Part shown: in pieces, positions 55,180-64,000 of the stretch
Layout: each line of letters begins with the position of its first letter
How positions within the stretch are numbered: the first letter of the stretch is position 1
From: Ischnura elegans
Lineage: Eukaryota; Arthropoda; Insecta; Odonata; Coenagrionidae
NCBI RefSeq assembly: GCF_921293095.1
Contig: NC_060247.1
Coordinates: 109,759,111-109,823,110, forward strand
Direction: 5' to 3'
Length of the DNA: 64,000 bases
The notes under the pieces: generated by a model
The model's database searches: none
The model's input: the letters and a program-made list of their open reading frames with translations, nothing else
What the model was told of the DNA's origin: nothing
Made by a program: the position numbers and the translations under genes

Positions 55180-55925
55180 GTTCAACAATCCTATGATTGG
55201 TTTGACACAGCTCTCCTTTCAATTCCCCTATCAGCTAATCTTTTCGCATCTACGTATTTCTTCTTTTTCACATCTTTATTTTCCTGTCCCACATATTTTG
55301 TTCAATGTATTCCTTTTCTGTTCTTGCCCTCCACTTGTCCCTCGACGATTGTCTTCATCAGGCCTATAAGGTTGTTCCGTCTTCTTATTAGGATTTTCAT
55401 GAGCCCTCTCTTCTCTCCTACCCTTCTTAGGACTTCCTCATTACTAACTCGGTCGATCCATTTGATCCTCATCCTTCTTCTGTAGCACCACATTTCGAAG
55501 GCATATATCTTTGCTTTCTCCGCTGCTGTCATTGTCCATGCCTAACTTCCATATGGGAGCATACTCCAAATGTAGGTTCTTAAAGCCGTTTTACACGGGG
55601 CACGGAATTGCGCAGGATAGAGCTGCATCAATTTCTAAAATGGCGCGGAATTGCGCGAATGCATGAACGAAATTAGAACAGGGGCTATTTTGACGTCTCG
55701 CATCCACGCATTCTCGCATGTGTTCTAGCAATTCACCGCTTTACACGACGCAATTTTGATTGCGCCTTCGCACGCACGTCAGATTGCGCAATTCCGTGTA
55801 CCATGTAAAACGGCCTTTATAATTTATTTCCTTAATTCCATATTCAATTTTCTCGCTGTAAGCAAGTCTCTCTCTTGGTGGAATGTTCTCTTTCTAATTT
55901 TGGAAGCTAATTTCCGCGGTACAAT
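55180..55925 (-). pseudogene. LINE C-terminal remnant, split by a TIR element
   Basis: Minus strand: RKRTFHQERLAYSEKIEYGI (about 55895-55830), then, across an insertion, LRTYIWSMLPYGS and AWTMTAAEKAKIYAFEMWCY (55575-55490), RMRIKWIDRVSNEEVLRRVG and LIGLMKTIVEGQVEGKNRKG (to 55305). This is the tail found after the RT domain of arthropod endonuclease-RT LINEs. At least one internal stop. Confidence 0.78.
55581..55820. mobile_element. TIR element of about 240 bp nested in a LINE
   Basis: Ends aaagccgttttacacggggc and (reversed) aaggccgttttacatggtac continue into a shared cacggaattgcgca, so the inverted repeats exceed 30 bp. The target repeat is TA or TTA, which would fit PIF/Harbinger or Tc1/mariner; not resolved. 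The LINE reading continues on both sides. Confidence 0.8.
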
Positions 55926-56324
55926 ATGGGGAGGTGATGTCTCTTATTAGATGGAATGGCTGAGCGATTACGAATTAGCGTCGGTTACCGCTTCACAGTG
56001 AGTGCAATCGACCGCATTATTATCAAAGAATTCTTCCCGCTAAGGTGGGTTTGCATCGAGTATTGTTTAGATAAACACGCTCTCTCTCTCCTTTCCAAAT
56101 TGGGATTTTATTTTCAATTCACAATAAGACCTCCTTTTAATTAAATCGAAAAATTCTGTTCTCTTCCTTTCTCTCTCTCGTTTACCCTTCTCTCAAACAC
56201 GCATTTCAGCATCCTCTCTCCGCTCAGGTCTCAGTCCATCCAAACCCTATATCTCCTTTACATGAGACGGTGAGAAGCTTAGGGGTAAAAGTGATTTAAT
56301 TTCCTAAAAGAGTTAGGTGCAGAA

Positions 56325-56950
56325 ATTTGGTCAAAAAACAAACGAGAGCAACTAGATATCTAGTGTTGCATTTAAGTTTCCACTCGATGTCAGCACAGAG
56401 CAGAGAATCACTCGTATCCCTTGCTAACCAACGTTTAGTATACTTCTTTAATACATTTCTGTATCTAACTCCGTTTAGAAAAATAATGTCTATTACTCCT
56501 TGGCTTCTCACCCTCTCATATCTCATCTAGAAGTTTCTTCTCTCTACGTAACCTATGGGGATCGTATTGGTGTGCTGAATAGAGTGTAGGCTTCCCATCC
56601 CGTGGGATTTGGTGCAAACCCCGGTGGTGGTCTAAAAACAAACGAGAGCAACTAGATATTTAGTATTGCATTTTAGTGTTGCATTTTATATTCCACTCGA
56701 TGTCAGCACATAATAGAGACTCACTCCTATCCCTTGGCAACCAATGTTTTGTATATTTCTGTTATACATTTCTTTATCTAACTCCGTTCAGAAAAATAAT
56801 GTCTAGTACTCCTTGGCCTTTCACCCTCTCACATCTCAGCAAAAAGTTTCTTCTCTCTACGCACCCTAAGGGGATTGAAATGGTGTGGTGGATAGAGTGT
56901 AGGCTTCCCACCCCGTGGGATTTGGTTCAAACGTCGGTGGTGGTCTATAA
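56325..56950 (+). repeat. Tandem duplication of about 310 bp
   Basis: Two collinear units: ctagatatctagtgttgcat / ctagatatttagtattgcat, cactcgatgtcagcaca in both, atctaactccgttyagaaaa, ctccttggcyt and gagtgtaggcttccca. Each unit ends in a SINE S1 head. Related text, partly inverted, is at 20950-21075. Confidence 0.85.
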
Positions 56951-57360
56951 TTTTCAATGACTTTCCGATCTCTGCTTGACTGTTGTATGGAGCAGGGGCG
57001 CAGCCACGAATTAAGGCTGGGGGGGGGGGGGGGCTTAGAAGCAACCAATACCAGGGTGTGTGGAATACCCACCAGGATAAGCGGTAGGTGCGATATTAAT
57101 AAATTGCGGAATTTTAAGATAAATTGTTCAAAATGGTGAGTTTTGCGGCTTTCTGTGGGATATTTTTTATTATTCCTACACTATTCTATTAGTAATATCA
57201 ATCCAAATAAGTAAAATGGATTAAAATTAAGCATTTCTGTGAGCTTTGGGGAGTTTTTAACCACCAAAACCCCCCCCTCGCTGCGACACTGGTGTGGAGG
57301 AAATATCAAGCGCAGCACTCTGTATGTTGAATGGGACGATAACCCCTTATTGTCCAGGGG
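56870..57360 (+). repeat. tRNA-derived SINE S1, split by an M1 MITE
   Basis: Head gtgtggtggatagagtgtag with a weakened B box (tttggttcaaacgtcgg), body tccgatctctgcttgactgt. It resumes after M1 with ggaggaaatatcaagcgcag and cgataaccccttattgtcc. Confidence 0.8.
56993..57291 (+). mobile_element. hAT-like MITE, family M1, copy 5, inside SINE
   Basis: CAGGGGCGCAGCC to CTCGCTGCGACACTG. Flanks gtatggag / gtgtggag (7 of 8). Interrupts SINE S1. Confidence 0.9.
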
Positions 57361-57799
57361 ACATCTGTGTCCCAATTTTTTTTAATTCTCTCAAAATTGA
57401 ATGAGAAGATGTATGATTCTAAGAATTGGTTCAATTGAAGAATAGGCTATTGGCTTCTAGTTTTTAATTATTTTAGTGATATCCTACAAATATCGTAGTT
57501 TCCACATTGTTAAGAATTTTCACTTGAAATGCTGTTTACGAAGTGGAAATTTGATAGTTTATAACAAATCAACGAGATCGTCAATAATAACGGTTCATCC
57601 TTCATGTGTATCTAGCCTGTGGACTTAGTACGAAAATTCAGCATTTGTACTTAAATTTTTACGGAGTTAGCGTTTTATATTAGCGTTATAAGTCATTGGA
57701 CACACATGTCCCTATGGAGAATAAGGGAGCGAGAATTGGTATTGTTTCACGTCCCAGACTGTATCTCAGAAACTATTAGAGATATCGCTAAAAGGTTTA
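57361..57799. other. No gene recognised
   Basis: Unique-looking sequence in front of a LINE remnant. Confidence 0.4.
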
Positions 57800-58285
57800 G
57801 TCTATTTTTCAATCTACGGTCTGACAGAGATTCCCATCCGAGTTATCTAAGAGGTCAGTTACACTAACAAGACTATCGTAACGAATTTTTACGTACCTGG
57901 CAGCGGTTATTTGAGCGCGTTCTATCTCTGTTATTGAGCCTTTTTCAAGAGGGTCCCAAATACTGGCAGCGTGTTCTAAATGGGGTCTAACGAGGGAGAA
58001 ATAGCTAATTTCTCTCACTTTGTCATAGCACTTTCCTAATATTCTTTTAACAAAACTCATTTTACGAGTAGCTTGGCCTGTTATTTCCCGAATATGTTTA
58101 TTCCACGATAGATCATATGTACACGTTATGTTTAATTTCATTTTGTGTTTAACTGTTACGCGCCGCTTTATATTGGCAGTGTTGATGGATGAGAATACAA
58201 ATATGTGAATAAAAATAAATAAAAACATATTACGCGCACATTTATGCAGGTGGGATGAGCTACCAGCGATCCCAACTGGTCCCAA
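57800..58285 (-). pseudogene. CR1/Jockey-like LINE remnant
   Basis: Minus strand: YDLSWNKHIREITGQATRKM, SFVKRILGKCYDKVREISYF, SLVRPHLEHAASIWDP and ITEIERAQITAARYVKIRYD. The PHLEYAxxxWDP box and the flanking motifs identify the segment after the RT domain. Neither the FADD box nor the 3' UTR is clear. Related to the LINE at 17598-18425 but not the same copy. Confidence 0.8.
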
Positions 58286-58464
58286 CTTCGATCTTGGCCA
58301 TATTCCTTGCTTCCTTACCTTCTCACCCTTTCGAGATACTTTTCCGCGATCGAGGAAAAGATCTCATGGCACTAAATGAAAAAGGTAAATGATTTTGAAA
58401 TCTTCGCATTAATATTAGCCTAAAAACGTATTTTGTTATGCCATTTCAAGGCTGCAATCTTAAT

Positions 58465-58600
58465 GGACCTTAAAGCCGTGGTCCCCTTGGCGCCTTTCGT
58501 TAAGAGCAGGCTAATGCTTATGCTGGGTTTCCCTCCTTTACTTCCTTCCTTTGCAAGGTTCTCGCACTCGGCGTTCCGGCTCCCCCATTTGAAATTCCCT
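58465..58600 (+). repeat. SINE S1, 3' part
   Basis: taaagccgtggtccccttgg, cgcctttcgttaagagcagg and ctgggtttccctcc. Head missing. Confidence 0.7.
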
Positions 58601-58914
58601 TGGGGAATGGCAGACTTTTCCAAATTTTTCCAAATTCCAAATGGGGGAATGGCAGACTTTAAATTCAAGTCTATGATATGATAACTGCTCCAGACCATTG
58701 TTATATGATTTCACTGATATACTATTAAAATAACCTATAAATCATAAATTGACATGCCTACAGTATTTGTTATGCTATTAAAATATACTTTTGATGACCC
58801 TTGTAATTTTACTCATGCTATAATGATTAATTGAGATATAAGTTATTGTCAAGCAAAATAGAGTGATGAATTGAGAGAAGGTGAGAATGTGTAAATAGTG
58901 CATTGAAATAGGAG

Positions 58915-59240
58915 CAGCTGGTTGGGATCGGGTTTGTGTGGTGGCTAGTGTGTCGGCATCCCATCCCGTGGGCTGAGGTTCAAATCCCGGCGGTGGCAGA
59001 GAATTTTCAGAGACTGCCAGATCTCTGCTTGAATTCTACGTGGAAGACATTTCAAGATCAACACTCCGTCCGTCGGATGGGACGTTAAGCCGTATTCCCC
59101 TTGACGACCTTCGTTAAGAGCAGGCTGATGCCCACGCCGGGTTTCTCTCCACCCTTCCTTCCACACCCTTCCCTCATTGCGCAAATGACCTCAGCTGTCG
59201 GTCTACTCCTCCAAATACTTCCCCCCACGCACCATATCCG
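58915..59240 (+). repeat. tRNA-derived SINE S1, most complete copy
   Basis: Head tttgtgtggtggctagtgtg with B box GGTTCAAATCC (58978-58988), then agagactgccagatctctgc, ctccgtccgtcggatgggac, cgttaagagcaggctgatgc and cttccctcattgcgcaaatg. This copy shows best that S1 has a tRNA-type Pol III promoter. Confidence 0.88.
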
Positions 59241-59369
59241 GCCCATGGTCGTTATTTTCCTCTCCGTCTGCTTCACCTCCTGCATTCTTCTTCACGTCAG
59301 AGTCTGGAATTCCTCCTCCACGAATATTTCAAAACAGGATCTTCTAGACAGTCTCTATACGTTTTGTCA

Positions 59370-60070
59370 CCCGCCGCGCACTTAAATGGGTTTACTAAAG
59401 TCGCCACTCGCGTCGCTGACGGACAAAGTGATCCGAGTTCCACGGAGAGATAAGGTATAATGAGGGGTGTTAACCGATATTTTTATGCAAGTTGATGTAT
59501 TCTATCAAATTGACAACTTTTCAATGATGTTCCTAGCAATTAAAACCAATATTCTGCAAAATTGTGGAAAAAATCTCCTTCACTTTTTTCTCCTCCTCCT
59601 TCCTTATCAGTCAATTTGAACACGGAATACAATCAAATTAACCCATTATAAATTCTCTTTCTACGATCGTAAGACGCAATGTGGGCTCAAGGGGACTGCA
59701 TAGAATAGGCCCAATTCCATCCCACAGAAGGCCGATTTGTGTTGCCATTTCGATTGCATTTCAATCAGTTTTAAAAAATGACTGCGGCGCGGTGATGAGT
59801 GCAATGCGATCCACTTTTTTACAATATTTTTCTATATAATGTTTGTTATTGTGAGGAATAGCGCTGAAAGGTAATGAATTTGATAGATCACATCATCATG
59901 TTTGTACGTTTCGGTTAAAACCCCTAATTGAACCTTATTTACCCTTGAAACTCGGATCAATTTGCCCGTCAGCTACACGAGTGGCGAATTTGTAAGCGCT
60001 TTTAAATGCGCGGTAGCTGACTACACATTTAAAGGCAGACTCGAGGATCCTCTTTTATTATATTACTGTG
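59370..60070. mobile_element. R1 element with long terminal inverted repeats
   Basis: Left end gcgcacttaaatgggttta, gtcgccactcgcgtcgctga and gatccgagttccacgg is mirrored at the right by aaactcggatcaatttgccc, gtcagctacacgagtggcga and cttttaaatgcgcggtagct. Inverted repeats of roughly 150-200 bp, diverged. Other R1 ends at 4145, 6290, 6600 and 63340. No coding frame. Confidence 0.72.
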
Positions 60071-60260
60071 TTGGCCATTGCGCCTGCCAGGAGCTCACTT
60101 TACTATACTTTCCTTGTTCTTACCACTCCCATATATTTCACCTCCCCTATTTTGAGCACGCAATGGAGGAAAGTTATTGCGAAAACCGTGGGGACAAACC
60201 ATTTCGAGTACTCACATTAGTCGCACGTTTGCATTCGAGGAATTCTTCGCTCACTTCTAA
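59695..60260 (+). repeat. Dispersed repeat paired with 5960-6560
   Basis: Collinear with 5960-6560, including gtgttggccattgcgcctgc and ttattgcgaaaaccgtgggg. It overlaps the R1 right end, so R1 may be only part of a longer unit. Confidence 0.72.
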
Positions 60261-60849
60261 TTCTGGGACCGGATTTGAGATGACAACCGCTGCAAACATA
60301 GTGCATGCACCTGTAAGGTAAAAAAAGACAATTATTGCCAATGAGGGCGAAAAAGATCTTGTCACTAAGATGAGGAATGAAACTCAGAGGCGATATTTCA
60401 ATACAGAACGGTTAAGAAGTGCAATAAAATGGTTATGTCAGAAAGAAGTACCTGATTTCCATATAAAATAGAAAATTAATTGCCATAAAAAAGTTTACAA
60501 GCAAAAAATTGAGTTTGGAGCACTTGAATGTGTTGAAATCATGGTTATTTTGCATGGGAAGTAAGTGAACAAACTTCTAATAGAGCCCTTTCCCCCCACT
60601 CCACAATCGAAACGGTGGATGGATGCTACTGAATAGCTACTGTGACCGAAACAAGTTGCTGAGAGGCAAGTAACTCTGTAAGGAAACCAAAATCGGGAAC
60701 TATAACACCGTACAATCCAAGGCTCCACAGTTTGCTCTCTAGGAAACTCTCAAGAAAGAAAGTCATAACTATTGAAAACAAAATATTTAGGAAAAACTTT
60801 GATCTAATTACGAAGCAGGAGTTTGGATAATCAGAAAACATAGAGAACT

Positions 60850-61085
60850 GAAAGAGATCTATGGCGAGAGTAATTACTGCAATAAAAAGCAAACGCTTAA
60901 GGTACCTGGGCCACATATTAAAAAGAAATAACACCAATATAATAGAACAGATTTTTAATGATAGATTTGATCGTAGAAGACAGCGAGGATGATCTTGCCT
61001 ACATTGGAGATATCAAGTACTAAAGGTAATGAGTCTTGGAGCATAAATAGAGACGACAGGAGATAGATAAGAACTGAGGCGGGTC
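60850..61085 (+). pseudogene. LINE C-terminal remnant
   Basis: Plus strand: AIKSKRLRYLGHILRRNNTN and IIEQIFNDRFDRRRQRG, then a stop and frame change before the last arginine-rich part. This is the WLGHVxR ... RGRP tail of endonuclease-RT LINEs. Confidence 0.75.
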
Positions 61086-61216
61086 TTTTTGGAGGCTTAA
61101 AACCAGCGTGTGCCGCAGGAGTAGTGTTAGCCGTAGTATTACTTACCGAGAATGGTTAGTAGACTCGTCTTCGTCATCCTTCCTTGTGGGTTTGGCACTG
61201 TCCTAGGATACGCACG

Positions 61217-61421
61217 TTAGTGGCGGATAGCGACTCAATGCAAGTGAGCTGAAATAATTTGTTTCTCGCTCTACGACGATCAATGCAAGTAGTCTGTGCA
61301 CCGATAACACTCGTCGACTCGATAAATTAGGTCGCGACCCTAAGGCCTCGAGCAAAGCAAACTGGGGGCGCCACCCCAGGTCATACCATCCCCCCAAAGC
61401 ATATTCCTAGTTACGCCACTG
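61217..61421 (+). mobile_element. Probable M8-related MITE, damaged
   Basis: ccccccaaagcatattccta and gttacgccactg repeat the right end of M8 (44060-44117). The left end may be tagtggcggatagcg at 61217, but no 8-bp duplication supports it. Confidence 0.4.
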
Positions 61422-61429
61422 ATTATATC

Positions 61430-63200
61430 CATCAAATAAAGATTATTGTAAGAGTGCACGCTTGCCGTTCTTGAGTCTGTTCAGTGTTGCTTTCGACGTA
61501 AATGTAGACGCTAGATGTGGGATCACTTTTAGGCGTGGCTGTAATACCTTGCAATACCTTGCAGCATGGAACAACACCGAAAATACCTTGCAACATGGAA
61601 CCCAGTCGCGCTAGTAATTTTATAATGATATGACGAGGTGTGCATCATAGTTATGAAAGATTTCCCAAATAACATAGGAAAGTGGAATGAAACATGTAAT
61701 TATACGCGCAAATTTATTCGAAAAGTGTGGAACATCAAAGAACTGTATATAAAGTTTAAAACTTTGAGTTTTTCAGGTATTTTATTATTTTGAGACAGGT
61801 TGAAAATTTGTCATTGCATTAGTTAAAGACATTTATCTGTATTATTTACGGTAATGTACGTGGAATAGCCAGCGACGGGCCTTTACGGCAACTTCCACAT
61901 GTGTGCCGTAAGTCATGAAATGAAACAGAAGAGAAGCAAATGCCTTTAGCCGGATTTGTCTACCTTGCCGAAACTCCTAAGTGGTAAAAATGCCTAGTTA
62001 GCTTAAATGATTGAGCTCCGAGAAGTTATTCGGGAGATATCGACCATGGTAAATAATTTCCTAGTATAATTTAATTAATAATGGTTTAAGCCCGGTAATG
62101 TAAGCGCTTATTTTAAAATTTACCATCCACGAATTTTATTGACGATGGAAAAACCTTTCAAGTAAGCATGCAAAAAGCATTCGCTTAAAATCATCAGTCA
62201 CGGCTTATCTTCTATCTATTAATTATTTCAATAAATTCCATAAAATCAAAATATCACGTTACGAACTGGTTTTGTCTATCCTGAATATCATTGTTATAGG
62301 TTACTGCAAGTGAAATTAAAGGGCATAGCCGAATAAGAGGGTGAAAAGTCCCTCCTCCAGGATTTTTCCCAGACTTGGGGCATAGGATTTGGGATCAAAA
62401 AGGACTAACATCCCCACACTTCCAGCCCGCTAGAGGCCCACCAGGGACGGCTAGCTCGAAAATTTGATTTCCACTCTTTTTTAAATATCTCGGGGTAGAA
62501 AACATATTTTTCAATGAAGTGTGCGGCATTTGAATTGCTTTCTTAATGTAGCAGATGCATAATTTTTTAACAACTTTTCAGTGGCATAAGGAGAAATTGC
62601 GTCGATTTGTAAATTTCAAACGCTAGTTTTCATAAAATATTTTTGAGAAGGCCAGAAAGGAAAAAAAAAGAGTTTCGAAGGATTATTTAAATAGCTTTCG
62701 GCTAATGTAATGAAAAAAGTATATTTAGGTGGTGGAACAATTCGAAAAAAATAAAATATGCGATTTTGGAAATTATTTGCTGTTTTTTCCATGACCTGTT
62801 CCCCCATAACTCCTGTTTCATACCATCTTGCACATATTTATACCTCTCACTTGCAAATATTTAATCCTCCTGGGTATGCTATTTCAAATATAAAAAAATT
62901 CCAGGCACCCAAACCCCTTCCACACCCTTCAAAACATAAATATTTATTCAGCGTCCACGTGGACCTACTAGTCAGATATACCAAATTGAAAAAAATCATT
63001 TAGACTACCCGACCTACGCTTAACCCTTGGGATTTTATCATAGGTTAATGTTAGGCAAGTGCTTAAGTCAAAAGTACAAAATGTTCAAGTTTTCAACTTT
63101 TTTTTGCAGTTGGCATACAATTAACAAAAAAACTTATGAACAATATCTGTTCAAACGGATTTTTGGTGAATTTTCACTAAACAATTATATTCGTCTTCCT
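61430..63200. other. No gene recognised
   Basis: AT-rich, with a short direct repeat, taccttgcaataccttgcag, at about 61550. Short open frames here are not supported. Confidence 0.45.
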
Positions 63201-63225
63201 CTAAATCTTCATTGGTAATGTCATA

Positions 63226-63460
63226 ATATTTTCCTTCCTAATGTTGAATAGCATTCAAAAGTGATAAATTTGATAATTAACATTATCACGAATGTCAATT
63301 TCTGTTTACACCACTAAGTATAACTTATTTCCGCATGAAATTCGGATCGCTTTGCCCGCCAGGTACGCGAGTGGCGACTTTCGGAAAAGCCATTTGAATG
63401 CGCGGTCGGTGAAAGGATATCTATAGACCGACTTATGATTCCTTTTTTGTAATATTCATG
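63226..63460 (+). repeat. R1 dispersed repeat, right end
   Basis: aaattcggatcgctttgccc, gtacgcgagtggcgactttc and atgcgcggtcggtg match the R1 right end. The inner part, ttgaatagcattcaaaagtg, also matches. Confidence 0.6.
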
Positions 63461-63556
63461 GTCGAAACAATGCTGGATCCTTCAAAAATATTCTAGATAA
63501 AATCTCGGCCGGTCTTGCAATACTAGTAGCAATACTTGTGCAATACTAGTGCAATA

Positions 63557-63842
63557 CTAATAATAGTACCGCCCATTGGTTAAATAATAAATTATTGCTG
63601 CTACATGAGCGCAACACCCTACAGTTCGATTACCGTTTTCATAATCACAGCAATATCGTAATATACTGTCTGGTCCGATCCCATTTGCTATATATTCTAT
63701 ATAACAATTATATTTCGCCTTATTTTTATGTCTAGATGGCACTGAAACTCTCAATATCCTATCGTTATCTTGAAAATAGGTAACGTTCAGCCTATTGTCA
63801 TTATCCAGAATTTCAGCTAAATTTGATAGGATCTGGCTTAGC
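63557..63842 (-). pseudogene. SWIM zinc-finger fragment, probably transposon-derived
   Basis: The minus-strand frame begins after an acceptor-like gggagttttcag and reads LSQILSNLAEILDNDNRLNV, VSVPSRHKNKAKYNCYIEYI, then YCCDYENGNRTVGCCAHVAA and a short tail YYLTNGRYYY before the stop. CxC...CxH is the SWIM zinc finger; the RTVGCCAHVAAxxYYL form is the one I know from repetitive, transposase-linked proteins in many invertebrates. Whether this is an exon of a host gene or an element fragment is open. Confidence 0.6.
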
Positions 63843-63939
63843 TGAAAACTCCCATTTCATAAAAATATGTCGACGCGGGCGGGATCAGATTTAATAGAGA
63901 TATGAAAGATATTTATCAGTGAGCCGGATATAAGATATT

Positions 63940-64000
63940 TGAAACAATAAAAAGCAAACATTTAAGGTGGTTGGGCCTCCTGAGAAGGAATGTCACCAAT
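63940..64000 (+). pseudogene. LINE C-terminal remnant, running off the window
   Basis: AATAAAAAGCAAACATTTAA then ggtggttgggcctcctgaga: the plus frame reads SKHLRWLGLLRRNVTN, the same segment as at 60875-60935. Cut by the window edge. Confidence 0.65.

Noticed and set aside
59962-60321. Open frame of 119 codons
   Set aside because: Lies in a dispersed repeat whose other copy (about 6200-6600) does not keep the frame.
1-64000. CRISPR arrays, bacterial operons or rRNA
   Set aside because: None seen. Intron-type splice sites, AATAAA signals and eukaryotic transposons show this is eukaryotic nuclear DNA.

Overview
The window looks like arthropod, probably insect, nuclear DNA: AT-rich, almost entirely non-coding, with short exons, GT-AG introns and dense, nested transposable elements. 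The lineage call rests on one gene that resembles the arthropod-restricted DUF1397 / 27 kDa hemolymph glycoprotein family and on the repeat types (tRNA-derived SINEs, hAT MITEs, CR1/Jockey-like LINEs, a Penelope-type endonuclease). I cannot name the species.

Host genes are few and small. Four short secreted-peptide genes lie on the plus strand (A at the left edge, B 14.67-14.92 kb, C 18.64-18.82 kb, D 52.32-52.65 kb). B, C and D share one architecture: a 3' splice site of the form cag|A-ATG-G directly in front of the start codon, a signal peptide of about 20 residues, a short variable mature part and AATAAA signals close downstream. A is the 3' part of a B-like gene in which a 93-bp (31-codon) unit is repeated in tandem. 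A and B sit at the heads of two diverged copies of a segmental duplication of about 2.5 kb (226-2778 and 14826-17597). On the minus strand, two small exons (11487-11454 and 9107-9013) join in phase to give a start codon and signal peptide. Four phase-compatible exons at 54977-53502 encode the cysteine-rich DUF1397-like protein, whose first exon is not found. A weaker exon pair lies at 27.70-28.13 kb.

Mobile DNA makes up most of the rest. One Ty3/gypsy-type LTR retrotransposon (22961-27681, minus strand) has near-identical LTRs and a 5-bp target duplication, so it is a recent insertion. Two decayed full-length piggyBac transposons are bounded by TTAA (33936-36708 and 38121-41218). At least fifteen hAT-like MITEs with clear or partial 8-bp target duplications are scattered through the window, five of them from one family of about 300 bp. 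A mariner transposase fragment, a Penelope-type GIY-YIG fragment, a SWIM zinc-finger exon, several LINE 3' ends, seven copies of a tRNA-derived SINE and several foldback elements complete the layout. Nesting is common: hAT elements lie in a SINE and in a piggyBac, a TIR element lies in a LINE, and a mariner fragment and a tRNA-like hairpin lie in two copies of one hAT element.

The most unusual items are the small secreted-peptide family with its internal tandem expansion, and foldback elements that carry hammerhead-ribozyme-like cores.
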